Below, piece by piece: positions 34,090 to 44,324 of a stretch of DNA of 64,000 nt. Position 1 is the first letter of the stretch, and every line of letters starts with the position of its first letter. The stretch comes from Poecilobothrus nobilitatus (Eukaryota > Arthropoda > Insecta > Diptera > Dolichopodidae). The position numbers and the translations under genes were made by a program. The stretch spans positions 88,508,670 to 88,572,669 of the forward strand of contig OX352773.1 of the NCBI GenBank assembly GCA_947095535.1. Reading direction: 5' to 3'. The notes under the pieces were generated by a model, which saw only the letters and a list, made by a program, of their open reading frames with translations, did not search any database and was not told the origin of the DNA.

Positions 34090-34305
34090 TCATTTCATTT
34101 TTAGGGAAATGAAATAAGAGCTAAAATTTCTTTTTTGATTTCATTATTTACTTTTAGATCTTATTTCACGATCTAATAATATCTAAATGAAATAGAACCC
34201 AAAAACTATTGAAATAACATCTAAAATTTTTTTTAGCATTTTCTTAGATGTTATTTTATTTTTTACTTTTAGTTCTTATTTATAGACGCTATTTCGCAGA
34301 GCCTT
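34090..34305. repeat. Cluster of inverted GAAATAA-CTAAAA motifs, possible MITE
   Basis: At least six alternating copies of a motif like TGAAATAAGAGCTAAAA: GAAATGAAATAAGAGCTAAA (34,115), TTTTAGATCTTATTTCA (34,153), AATGAAATAGAACCC (34,184), GAAATAACATCTAAAA (34,210), TTAGATGTTATTTTA (34,245) and TTTTAGTTCTTATTTA (34,267). They could fold into nested hairpins. The motif resembles the subterminal GAAATAAAGCCTA of the MITE at 20.4 kb. Ends and target duplication not found. Confidence 0.5.
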
Positions 34306-34563
34306 TTAAAGTTAAAGATATTTCGCCAAAAATGATAATTGATATCGGTACGGAAGTTTTGTTTTTCTCTATTAAATTGTTTATATTTATGTATGGATGA
34401 TTGTTTGTGTATTTTTAATATGAAATTCTTATAGATTTGAGTACAGCAGTTTCTAATCAAAATTAAATTTTAATGACCCGCCTTATACAACATATTTTGT
34501 TATTTTTTCGATAACGACAGATATCCATACACAACTACATATGTATTTTCAGAATCATGATGT

Positions 34564-34680
34564 TTTTTGTTTTCTTTTAGAATCAACAAATTTTGCATCC
34601 CATACGAATTTTTTGTAATTTAGATGTCGCGGTAAAATATACGTACACACCAGCTACAGTTAGGGCCCCTAGTATAAAAT
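34564..34680 (+). repeat. Repeat G, copy 1
   Basis: TTTTGTTTTCTTTTAGAATC, AAATTTTGCATCCCATACGA, TTTTTTGTAATTTAG, CGCGGTAAAATATACGTACA and CACCAGCTACAG match, in reverse orientation, 38,594-38,480. Identity unknown. Confidence 0.7.
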
Positions 34681-35489
34681 AACTAGTTGTTAGTACTAGT
34701 TGCATAGAATGACGGGATTAATTATGGTAGATTTGATTTTTATATACTTACATATTTGTTTTTGGAATTTCGGAATAAAAGTATGATTTCTACTTTGCCA
34801 AATAATGCAGTAAATAAAAGAAAAAAACGTTATTAATTGTAATTTATATAAAAAAAAATATTATGTTTCCATCCGGAATCGTACCTATACACTGCCGTGT
34901 CAGGCACACTAAATATGTACTAATAAGAGAAATGAAAAAACACTATAAAAATATTTTATAACTAAATTAAGTTAATTTAATGTAAAAAGTGGATAGTAAT
35001 AAGAATTTATCATACACAAAAAAGACGGAATAAAAATAAATGATTTGAAATTTTAACCAAAGAATAAAATACATTTGGGTACCCACTGCCCGTATATATA
35101 CAATTCATAAACAATTATAATAAAATATTTGTTGACCTGCTTCCTATAATAAAATATTTGTTTGTCCCTGTTTCTTTATTTTAAAATCTATAAAATGATA
35201 TTTTAAAATTATTTAAGAACATTTTCATTGAATATATAGATATGCATGTATGTCAATACAAAATAAAATCAATTTAAAAAAGGAAAAACACTTGGAAAAA
35301 AATGATTGAATGAAAAAAATTTTTTTTTTGTTTTGTTTTTTTATCATGAGATTTTTCTTTTCCTTTACCTTCGCCCGTACGTTACTTAGTTTGAAAAATT
35401 AAAAATATTTTCAATTAGAACTTTTATCTATACTGTATACATTATAGCTATGTATATTTTATTTTTATATCCGTATGAACAATGTTCAA
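34681..35489. other. AT-rich non-coding DNA
   Basis: No gene seen. A palindromic ACTAGTTGTTAGTACTAGT lies at about 34,682-34,700, and a patch near 34,870-34,915 (TCCGGAATCGTACC, CACTGCCGTGTCAGGC) is more complex than average. AATAAAATATTTGTTGACCTG and a diverged repeat of it (about 35,121 and 35,151) form a local duplication. Confidence 0.45.
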
Positions 35490-35665
35490 GGGTATAATAA
35501 ATTTGCCGCTACGTTTGTGACACATTCAAGGAATCGAGCTAGATATAGAGTCAAAGGTATGGATTGGCTCAGAATCGAATTCTGAGTCGATTAAACTATG
35601 TACGTCTGTCCGTCCGTTCGCACGTTAACTCAAAAAATAAAGGAGCTAGGACTTATAATGTATAT
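35490..35665 (-). repeat. Dispersed repeat family F, complete end
   Basis: The minus strand reads TCCTTTATTTTTTGAGTTAA, CGTGCGAACGGACGGACAGA, then CCAATCCATACCTTTGA, TATATCTAGCTCGATTCC, GTCACAAACGTAGCGG and TTATTATACCC. The same order occurs on the plus strand at 59,495-59,655. I recall repeats of this form (disease-free, non-coding transposon relics) as widespread in higher flies. Confidence 0.7.
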
Positions 35666-35962
35666 AAGATCTTTCTGACCCTAAAGTGCTGTATGTGGTC
35701 CTATAATTTTTATTTAATATACAGAGTACAGACATAATGTAAAAACAATTTGTACAATTAATATAACTGCAAAAGAAAATTTTCATAAATATTTAAAAAA
35801 AAAAAAAAACAAATATCTATACAATTTTCATAATTTAGAGATGATCATCACATTTTTTGATCTATACTATTTTTGATAAACCTATTTTCAAATTGTTAGT
35901 AATGTTAAAATTTACTAGTGTTAGTAATTTTGGTTTTCCATTGTGCAGGCTCTGATTCAATT

Positions 35963-36660
35963 TTAGAATAAAATAAAGTTATTAATAGTTTTAGTATCTT
36001 CGGGTAAGTCGTTAAACGCTATTAGGCAATTATACAAGCAATTGTTCCTCTGATTCCCAGTTCTAAAGGGAGAAAAATAGTAATTTGACTTAATTCTTGT
36101 GTTATATTAAATTTTCTATTTAAAATGAAACTATGTTTTATCTTATTATTGATTATTTTGAAGGCCGTTAAAAGTAATTCCCATTTACTAATATTAGTTA
36201 GACTAAGATAATCATTGGAATGTAATAAGCGGGAAGGATGTTGTATAGGTAATCTTTGAATAATTTTTAGACATTTTTTATAGGTAATTTATAGTTTAGT
36301 TAAGTAAATTTGGGGAGCTCTGCTCCAAATAGGATTTAGGTAACATATATGAGATTTTATGATAGACAAATAAACAGTATATACAGCATCACTAGACAAA
36401 AACTTACGTAATCTTCTTAATATAAGTATATGGGGTGATATTTTTTTTATTACTTCGTCAATATGAGAACTTCAATTGGATTTACTATCTAAGATTAGCC
36501 CTAAATAATTAAAATTGTTAACAATTTCTAGCGATTCATTTTTAAAAGGGAAATTATTTATAAGCCTAAACAATTTGTTTTCAAATAACCACAAGTAACC
36601 ACTCTTCAATTACGTGTAGATCATTAAGCATTGCGTTAAAGATCTGGATCATTGTCCCAA
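35963..36660 (-). pseudogene. Non-LTR retrotransposon relic: RT thumb and C-terminus
   Basis: A minus-strand frame from about 36,590 reads WLFENKLFRLINNFPF, SLEIVNNFNYLGLILDSK (the conserved YLG..LD block after the RT catalytic core), HIDEVIKKISPHILILRRLR, AVYTVYLSIIKSHICYLNPI and WSRAPQIY, then KKCLKIIQRLP, DYLSLTNISKWELLLTAFKI and, after one frameshift, FRTGNQRNNCLYNCLIAFND followed by LPEDTKTINNF and a stop at 35,965-35,963. Only two in-frame stops (near 36,451 and 36,295) and one frameshift interrupt about 200 residues, so this is a fairly young but dead 5'-truncated LINE. It is not close in sequence to the relics at 17.6 or 42.5 kb. Further upstream to 36,660 there are traces (NDLHVIEEW) of the region between motifs C and D. 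Confidence 0.85.
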
Positions 36661-37329
36661 TGGGATTTTTGACTATGAGACCTTTGACCCTGCACTTGTT
36701 CATGCTAGAAGAGATAAATTTTTTTTTTAACATATTTGTTTGATAAATTAAAATTTTCTGATGAATTGAAAATCTGTACTCTCTTACAGATGGGCTTTCT
36801 TTTATTTCTTCAACAATAATTGCAAATCAATACATATGTTAATAATTTATTTCGTTAGATTTTATACATTTTTTTATACGTATATAAATGTATATAATCA
36901 GTATTTCACATTTGACATAAATTCGCGCCTTGTATGCATCCTATTTATGATGCAACAAATTTTTGTTTTTTAAATGTACGATAGAGCATCTAATGAATAC
37001 GATATACATATATACATTTTCAACCAATCAAAATCTTGTATGCTGATGCAGATATCTTATGAGAACGTATCCTTAAGTGTCATTAACTTTATTATTATTA
37101 TTGGTTATCAAAATTATAAAAATATATATTTTTGAGTACAATATACATTATATACCACCTCCATCACATTGCCTTTGCTCTTTTTGAACATTGCTGAACA
37201 TTTTTTTTTGTAAAAAGTTTAAATTTAAAAAATATTATGTTTGTTTATAATAGTTGAAAACAGAACTCCCATTTACATGCAACACTACAACAAAATATTC
37301 TTCTTTTACGTATTTGGTTTTTTTTTTGC
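36661..37329. other. AT-rich non-coding DNA
   Basis: A patch at 36,660-36,710 (GTCCCAATGGGATTTTTGAC, CTTTGACCCTGCACTTGTTC) may be more of the LINE relic just upstream. The remainder is simple sequence with no gene. Confidence 0.45.
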
Positions 37330-37470
37330 ATTTCTTTGCCACATAAATGTGGATAGGAAATTACACAGCTCATCCTGTTCAGGCTGTAAATGTGGCTGTA
37401 AATGGCTGTACGTGGCTGTAAATGCCGTAAATGCCGTAACTCTTACGACGTGTGTGGGATTCGAATCCAT
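37330..37470 (-). repeat. SINE group A copy 3, 5' truncated with internal GTGGCTGTAAAT expansion
   Basis: The minus strand keeps the B box (GGATTCGAATCCC), ACACACGTCGTAAGAGTTA, and the tail TTACACAGC...ATTTATGTGGCAAAGAAATG, but the A-box half is missing beyond 37,470. Between them the plus strand has GGCTGTAAATGTGGCTGTAA, then ATGGCTGTACGTGGCTGTAA and ATGCCGTAAATGCCGTAA, where other copies have a single GTGGCTGTAAATG. Confidence 0.75.
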
Positions 37471-37620
37471 ATTTGTTTGAAACTATTTTGTTAGAAATAA
37501 TAAAAGATTTCAGCAAAACAATAAATGACAGTTCCTTTTACTTTTTCTTATTTATAATATATAAAAATACTTCTGCAGCGATAAATTGTTAAATGTAAAA
37601 CTGGTGATCTTTACTTTTTA

Positions 37621-37825
37621 GCACATTTCCAAAAAAATTTTGAAAAAATGTGCTTACCAGTTTCACTCTGTCTTTCCGTTCGTCTGTTTACAAAACTTCT
37701 ACACCGTTAAAGATAGAGAAAAAAAAATTTAACCATGGCGAGGTCTCATAAAAAAATTGTCTTTATTGTCTTTTGGAAATGTGCGCTTTTAAAAACCGTT
37801 GGTTTACATTTTACCTTGTTTTAAT
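37621..37825 (-). repeat. Short internally deleted copy of family E
   Basis: From GCACATTTCCAAAA (37,621-37,634) to its inverse TTTTGGAAATGTGC (37,771-37,784), followed by GCTTTTAAAAACCGTTGGTT and TACATTTTACCTTGTTTT. The left half matches about 29,870-29,990 (TTTCACTCTG, CTGTTTACAAAACTTCTACA, CCGTTAAAGATAGAG) and the right half matches 30,630-30,697 almost base for base. About 650 bp present at the MULE copy are absent here. Confidence 0.75.
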
Positions 37826-38479
37826 AGCGTTTACATTTAAAATTACTATTTTAAAATAGATTTACAAAATATTAAAGATTTTGCAGATTACTTAATTAAA
37901 TAAACACTTTATAATAATTTTTATTGTAACCTAATTATTGTTAAAATAAAATTATATTGAAGTCATAAATTGTCAACGCAATCAATAAAAACCTGTTGTA
38001 GTATTGTTATGTCAAAAAACGCAACACTAGATCGGAATATTGTAATATTCTACTTTGATTAGTTTGTTGTTTCGTACTTCTGTTGTTTTTCTTATCTACA
38101 ATTAATTTATCCATGAATCACTGCAGACAATATATTCAAAAATAAAAGTAATAAGTATATTTAGTATGAACCTTTTTCTTTTATTTGCACACACTGTGCA
38201 AATATAATTCAGTTTAACTGAACTTTAAAATTTTGTCACAAAATCAGAGTTTTTTTTGCTTTTTCCAGAATATTTTTGGTGCATTTTTGAATTTGTGGAT
38301 TTTTTGTGCATCTTATTTTTCGCCAGGATCGGTGAATAGTTTGAAAACTAGGTAAAATAATACTCAAATTCTTTGTAATTATGTGGGATTTCTGATCAAA
38401 ACTAGGCTTGTTTGTGTTATTTTACACCTGCAGATTTAATAAAATATTTAATAATAATATCCCACGACCAGTTACCCCT
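37826..38479. other. AT-rich non-coding DNA
   Basis: No gene seen. Short direct strings only. Confidence 0.5.
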
Positions 38480-38594
38480 CCCTGGCCCTGTAGGCTGCAG
38501 CTGGTGTGAAGGTATATTTTACCGTGACACTAAATTACAAAAAAATCGAATGGGATACAAAATTTCTTGATTCCAAAAGAAAACAAAAGAAACC
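38480..38594 (-). repeat. Repeat G, copy 2 (inverted relative to copy 1)
   Basis: Reverse complement of this stretch aligns with 34,564-34,680: TTTTGTTTTCTTTTGGAATC, AAATTTTGTATCCCATTCGA, TTTTTTGTAATTTAG, CACGGTAAAATATACCTTCA and CACCAGCTGCAG. Identity unknown. Adjacent CCCCTCCCTGGCCCTG (38,476-38,491) is unusually G+C-rich. Confidence 0.7.
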
Positions 38595-38740
38595 ATGGTT
38601 CTAAACATGTATGTTATATGTTAATGTAGATTTTGTAATAGCAAAATCGCATTCAAATATATATTTGTATTCAAAACTTAGCGAAATGTCATAATACGTA
38701 GTGTGTGGCTGAAAACTACTAAATTATAATTAGAGATAAT

Positions 38741-38868
38741 TTAAATAAAATAAATAATATTAGTGTATAAGTTAGTATTCGACATATAATGGCCTTAGTA
38801 GCCGATGGTTTTGTAATATTGCAATATCCTATGTGATTTGTAATATTAATAAAAAATAAATAAATAAA
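38741..38868 (+). repeat. SINE group B copy 1 (tail only)
   Basis: GTATTCGACATATAATGGCC, TTAGTAGCCGATGGTTTTGT, AATATTGCAATATCCTATGT, GATTTGTAATATTAAT and an AATAAATAAATAAA end match the 3' half of the full copy at 41,780-42,064. The tRNA head is absent (5' truncation). Confidence 0.75.
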
Positions 38869-39111
38869 TTGTTGTAACAAAATAAAATAAAAATATTAAA
38901 TAGCGAATTATAAATATGTATTTCAACAATTGATTATAAAGAACTAAAAATTTGAATGATAACTCACTTGGAGCGATGGGATAACAGAGATTGTGAGAAT
39001 GCTTAAAGCAAACATTAAGTGTTTGTTGATTTACATAAGCCGTTTTAAAGTATGCGTGAAAATATAGTAAACCAAATATGTACATACAGTAAAAAATTAG
39101 CGTAACTAGTT

Positions 39112-39716
39112 TTAAGTTAAATTTTGCAACCAACAATTTTGCAAATATTTACTTCAATTAGTCAAACCGTTTAAATACGACAACCAAAAAATTAAAAAAT
39201 TCATCGACGCCTCGTGTCGTAACGAGTTAATGAATCGTAACTAAATTAACTTCTACATTAAAGAATAAATTTTTTGTAAATTTTCAACTCAATTTGTCAA
39301 ACCATTTAAGCAGGATAACAAAAAAATTAGAAAAAGGTCATAGGACTTTCGTGCTGAAACGGGTTACCGAAACTTAATAAAAATTTATTTCAGCCTTTCT
39401 TTCAGATCATAAAATTATCCCACAAAGTTGGACCTGAATCGAAAACAAAAAACTTTTTAAAAACTCGCTGGCTTAATATATTGCAACCAAATTTATTCGA
39501 TAATCCCTCTTAAACTAAAAACAACACCTGTGCAAATTTCGAACTCAATCGATCGAACCGTTTAGAAAGGACAATGAACCGGAACGTTCAGGCTAAAAGT
39601 TCTTACAGCCTTCTCTTCCTGCATAATTTGGTTGTAATCGGACCTGTGATTTTCATGTGAATCTGACATAAACAAACAAACGAAAAAACAAACAAACACT
39701 TTCCGCTTTATGTATT
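39112..39716 (+). repeat. Transposon-derived repeat H with three internal iterations
   Basis: A similar block occurs three times: about 39,150 (CAATTAGTCAAACCGTTTAA), 39,290 (CAATTTGTCAAACCATTTAA) and 39,546 (CAATCGATCGAACCGTTTAG). Each is followed by a GA-AACAA string, and two by a G-rich phrase (GACGCCTCGTGTCGTAACG or GACTTTCGTGCTGAAACGGG). The 3' end is AAACAAACAAACACTTTCCG, CTTTATGTATTAGAT. I recall such ACAAACAAAC...ATTAGAT endings from insect transposon 3' ends. No coding frame seen. Confidence 0.6.
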
Positions 39717-41779
39717 AGATTATAAAATACAATTCTAACATTAGAACACTCACACAACAAAACTACAAAAAATATAAATAAGTCTTATTCATACTTTTTG
39801 TGATTCATTTTTCCTTTTTATTAATTTTTGTTTTGCGTGCTTAGCTTGTCTTTGTTTTTCTATGAATTAATATTGAAGATTCCACTAAATTTTTATTATA
39901 GATTATTGAAAAATTTTTGATCTATACAGTATTAAAACTTTATTCTTTCGGTTGATACATTAAGAGTATAAAGACTGGGTAAACAAAACTCATAGTTTTG
40001 TTAACCAAAAACGCAAATTCTTGTTTACTTATTAAAAAACTAAGAGAGCAATATCCAATTTTATGTCATTTCCAGAATAATCCATAATATTTATAAAATT
40101 ATTTTATTAGCTTATACGGTTTTAAGTTAATTTAATATCAATAAATCTGCAGCTGTACCAGCAATAAATCTATGATAAACTTTCCTAATGAAATTCCATT
40201 ATGGAAATACCTTCATTTCGAACTCTTGAACATTTCAATATTTTACGATTTTAAATTTTTCAAAGATAATTTTTAAAGATTTCAAAAGTTTTCAATTAAA
40301 GCAATTAGATATTTTAATTCAATTTAAAATATAATAATCTTAAGAAAAATATAATTTTGAATTTATTTATAAAATATTCAAAAGTTTAAATTAAAAATTT
40401 ATTTTTGTTTTGTCTTCATTTTTTAAATTATTTTTGGAAAACAATGACATCAATTCATAATTAATGAAAACTTAAACAAAAATAGTTAAAAAATAAATTA
40501 CCACCCTCTCTTTAGCTTTTAAATAAGTATCGCGAAAAAAATATTTCTAAAGAAAAAATTATTTGTCATTTCTGTGGTCTTCCACATTTCAATTAGAAAT
40601 TTTTAAAGGTTTTAGTACACTTTGTATAAAAAAAGGTAAACGTTTAAGATGTTATTTTTTACTTATTTATAAATATTTTTCACACCCTTTCTTATTTCAC
40701 CCCTTTTTTTGATTTTTTTTTTTGTTAAAAAAAAAAAGAACAAATAAAAAACTTTTTGAATGATGTGAAGTTGTTTTGAAAAATACTTTGTTTTTGGTAT
40801 CTAGAAATATGTTAAAAATTGAAAGATAAAGTCAATAATTTAAAATTTTTTTTACTAAAACGGGTAGGAGAAGCATTTAAAAGATCAAATGAAAAAATTA
40901 TTTTTAATTTTAGATCAGACATCCTAATTCCTACTCTTAAATCATAGAAAGCTAAGAATTTTGAATTGTCTGCTTCTAAATTTAATGATTTCGTACTTCC
41001 AAGTATGATGCTTAGCTCATTTCCTTTTTTTTATTAATTACTTTTTATTTTAAAAAGATGAGATCTTGTTTTGGACTTTGTGTCTTCATTCTGATTAAAA
41101 AAAAGCATCAAAATATTTTAAATTTAAAAATGATTAAGTTCAAATATAAAGATTCTATTTTCCTTTAATAAATTACTTTTCTATTAATTTTATAATGGTT
41201 TTATTAAATTTATTAAAACTATTTAATTGTTTTACTTCGTTTTACTTTTATTTTAAACAATAGAAACAAAATAAAGTTTTTTTAAGCAATTACATCCTCA
41301 GCTTATACTTGACAATAGAGTATTTAGACATCGTCTCAAGGAGGATATTTTTTTTATTAAAGGAATAAAAAAAAAATAAAGATTTTTTAAATTAAAAATA
41401 TAATATTATAAAGCTTGTTTTTATTTTTTATATTGAGATATTCAATTTTCCTACTATAAATCTTAAGTACTAATTTACCTCAAAATTACCATCACATAAA
41501 ACTAATTTGACATTCTAGTTTTTATTTTTGTTGCCGTTATTGTTATTATTATTTTATCTTCTTACCAATTAGGATTAATTATCAGCGACATTTGAAAGGA
41601 CTTTTTCAAAATAAGGAAAAAAATACTCTTTATGTTCAATTTTACAAAACTTCTTTTGTTTTAATAGAGAAATAGAATATTTTTTACCACCCCTTTTGTA
41701 ATAAAAACTTATTACCTATAAGTATGCAAATTTTTTTTTTAAATTTTAAAATAAACAATACCGGACAAAAAATATGGAA
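39717..41779. other. AT-rich non-coding DNA
   Basis: No gene or ordered repeat recognised. Confidence 0.5.
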
Positions 41780-42064
41780 GCCTGGGTGGCCTAATGGTTA
41801 AGCACATGGCTTATTAACCGAGGGAGTACGGATTGAAATCCTGCAGAGGTAGCAAGATTTATTAATTGATAACAAATCTCCCTTGCTACCAAAATAAAGC
41901 AATAGTGTAAATAGATAATATATAATATAAACAAAATAAATTATATTATAGTGTATAATTTAATAATAGTATTCGACCTGTAATGAACTTAGTAGCCGAT
42001 GGTTTTGTAATATTGCAATACCTCATGTGATTTGTAATATTAATATAAATAAAAAAATAAAAAA
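41780..42064 (+). repeat. SINE group B copy 2, full length
   Basis: Head: GGTGGCCTAATGGTTAAGCA (A box) and GTACGGATTGAAATCCTGC (B-box region). Then AGGTAGCAAGATTTATTAA, whose GGTAGCAAG pairs with CTTGCTACC 40 bp later (a hairpin). AT-rich middle, then the tail AGTATTCGACCTGTAATGAA, CTTAGTAGCCGATGG, TTTTGTAATATTGCAATACC, TCATGTGATTTGTAATATTA and an A+T-rich end. tRNA-derived head, pol III type. Confidence 0.85.
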
Positions 42065-42089
42065 CATGGAATTATGTTATATTATATAT

Positions 42090-42386
42090 AGCATAGTCTG
42101 AATGAACTAATGTTTCAGCACATGTTTTACTAACTGTTGAAGAGCAGGTTCAAATCCTCCACATGTTTGAAAATTGGAAGGAATATTACTGACAAAGAAA
42201 AGTTTTTTTAATAAATCCTCTTTGTGCCCAAATATATAATATATGTGTAATATAATCAAAATGAATAATGTTACTATATAAATTAATGATGATATTCAAC
42301 CTATAATCGCCTTAATAGCCAATTGTTCAGTGATATACTACATTATCCTATGTGATATGTAATATTAATGTATAAATAAATATATA
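42090..42386 (+). repeat. SINE group B copy 3, full length, diverged
   Basis: Starts 26 bp after copy 2 in the same direction. It has a weak A box (AATGAACTAATGTTTCAGCA), a good B box (GGTTCAAATCCTCC), the middle hairpin region, and a tail ATATTCAACCTATAATCGCC, TTAATAGCC, CCTATGTGATATGTAATATT. More diverged than copy 2, so the two were probably separate insertions. Confidence 0.8.
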
Positions 42387-42389
42387 ACA

Positions 42390-42775
42390 CACTATGAGAG
42401 TCTGAAGTCTGTTGCATCAACCGAGGAAGGGAAGTGTACATATTGGTTTTTTTTTAATGGGAAAGAAATTCCCTTGACACTTGTTCTATTGAATTGAAAT
42501 CAATAATGCCTCCTCGTAAACAATTCCAACGCAACACTAGAGGAGCCTCAAGTGCTCATTTCTACACCGTGGAAATTCCTAGGTGGTTTAAAACTGGTTA
42601 TGGAAACTCTTTTATTGTGAGAACCGCTAAAATGTGGAATATGCTTCCATCCAACGTGTTCCCCTCTGATTCAAATGGTCCATTATACAATTTGCAACTT
42701 TTCAAAACGAACCTATTCAGGTTTGTCTCCAATTTACCCGCCAATTATCCTCTAAATTCATATTTCCGCTGAACT
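42390..42775 (+). pseudogene. Non-LTR retrotransposon C-terminus
   Basis: The frame 42,494-42,772 encodes PRKQFQRNTRGASSAHFYTV, PRWFKTGYGNSFIVRTAKMW, NMLPSNVFPSDSNG and FKTNLFRF, ending at a stop. The S-F-I/V-x-R-T-x-x-x-W-N-x-L-P-x-x-V-F-P pattern followed by F-K is the standard C-terminus of Jockey/CR1-like LINE reverse transcriptases. Upstream frames (42,400-42,493) are broken but include ASTEEGKCTYW, where the family usually has a short Y-x-G-x-C-S stretch. About 90 clean residues remain, so the copy is strongly 5' truncated. The Met at 42,494 is not a real start. Confidence 0.85.
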
Positions 42776-42925
42776 CGTCTGCTTCTTGCTCAAACCTACA
42801 ATAATTTTGTAAAAAGGAAAATTTTGCTACAGTTTGGGTAACGTGTAAAAAAAAGAAAAAAAAAAAAGAAAGAAATATTTTTGTATTATACTAAAATACC
42901 TATGTAGTATTTTTTATAGTTTCTA
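42776..42925 (+). other. LINE 3' UTR with SINE-B-like end
   Basis: A purine-rich run (AAAAAAAAGAAAG) is followed by TTTTTGTATTATACTAAAAT and ACCTATGTAGTATTTTTTAT. That resembles the SINE group B tail (TTTTGTAATATTGCAATACC, TCATGTGATTTGTAATATT). The resemblance is partial and needs an alignment. Confidence 0.4.
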
Positions 42926-44083
42926 AGAAAATTTCCAGCTTGGAAGTGAAAATCAGAAGCTTGGGAAGTGAAAATCAGATCTTAAAATAAAGAAGCTATC
43001 TAAATACAAATAGTTAATATCAAAGGGTTAACCGAAGAAATGGGGTAAAATATTGGAAGCAGGGAGTATAATTACACAAGAGCGAACTGTAATAATTTTA
43101 TTGCGACAAGAAACCTACAGCAGACCATTCACTTCACAAGGAAAAGAATATGGAGAAAAAACAAAAAATTTAGCTCACGACTGTACAAACATATCTACTT
43201 TAAAAGAATTTAAATTTTTTAACCCTCTTCAAAATTAAAAAAAAAAAGTAAAAATCAGGAATTTTTACAAGAAAGAAAGGTTGGGAGTAACCATTTTCAC
43301 TTCACTTCATTTTCCATATTTTTGTTTTTTTTTTGGATTGAAAACAAAAAATGTCAATGCCACTTTTTTTTTTTTATAAGTCATCATTTATGTCATCCAG
43401 GATCTAGGCTTTTTTTATGTTTTAAAATAATTTTTTCTATGATCTGTTCAATTTAAATTAAGGTCCTTGTAATAATTTATTTAAAATTATTTTAGAAAAA
43501 AAAAGTTTTAAAAACAATTTTATACCATTATGTCACCGATGGATAAAAAGATTTTTATGGTATGGTTAAACATTTTCATTGAATCTATTTGAAAGGTGTG
43601 ATTTGTGGCCCAAACCTGTATCAATTTTCATTTTTTTTATATTTTAATTAAAGGAATAAAGTATTTCTATATATATTTTTGTTCTTCAAAGATGGGAGTT
43701 TATTTAAAGAACTGAAATGGTTCTTAAAATAAATCTTAGGATGTTTTTTAAATATGACAAAAATTTATATAAGAATATTTATACTATAGTCATATAAAAT
43801 CGTAATATGACTTTATTTTTTGGTTTACCGAACCTGTTAGTATATAAAAGCTTTTCAAAGAATGTGTTTATTTAAAAAGCACAAATGATGCTGCTTCTGC
43901 AAGATGAATATTATACATAAAATCCTAAATTAAAATTTATTTTACTACCACAAAAATAAAAATGAATAAATATACAATATACAAATATTCAGACATTTAT
44001 AAAATAAAAAACAAAAGATATTCAGCTTTTCATCAAGCAAGTTTTCTCTAGTTTTCAATTATATATATAATTTTTTTTTTTTT
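42926..44083. other. AT-rich non-coding DNA
   Basis: A direct repeat AGCTTGG(A)AGTGAAAATCAGA occurs twice at about 42,938-42,985. An open frame 43,053-43,238 has no recognisable family. Otherwise low complexity. Confidence 0.45.
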
Positions 44084-44242
44084 AGTGTAACAAGGAAATT
44101 ACACAGCCTCTCCTTTTCAGGCGTGGCTGTACAAGTCGTAATGGGGAATTACTCTTACGACATGTGTGTTATTCGAATCTACACTCCCTTGGTGTTTACA
44201 GCGTATTTTACACGATTTTACCTACTAGGCCACCGAGGCCCC
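44084..44242 (-). repeat. SINE group A copy 4
   Basis: The minus strand begins GGGGCCTCGGTGGCCTAGTA, has AAATACGCTGTAAACACC, a degraded B box (GATTCGAATAAC), the CGTAAGAGTAATTCCC hairpin half, and CGCCTGAAAAGGAGAGGCTG and GTGTAATTTCCTTG, ending at a T-rich flank. About 159 bp; the last part of the tail is missing. Confidence 0.82.
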
Positions 44243-44324
44243 AATTAATTGTATTTTGATAATTTTTTTTTTTTTATATTATATCGTGCATATATAAATA
44301 TCTGCCGATATTTTTAGGACCCTT

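Noticed and set aside
41780..41870. Possible functional tRNA gene
   Set aside because: A and B boxes are present, but no acceptor-stem pairing or proper anticodon arm can be formed, and the sequence continues into a SINE body. The same holds for tRNA-like heads at 8.4, 8.9, 23.0, 52.1 and 57.9 kb.
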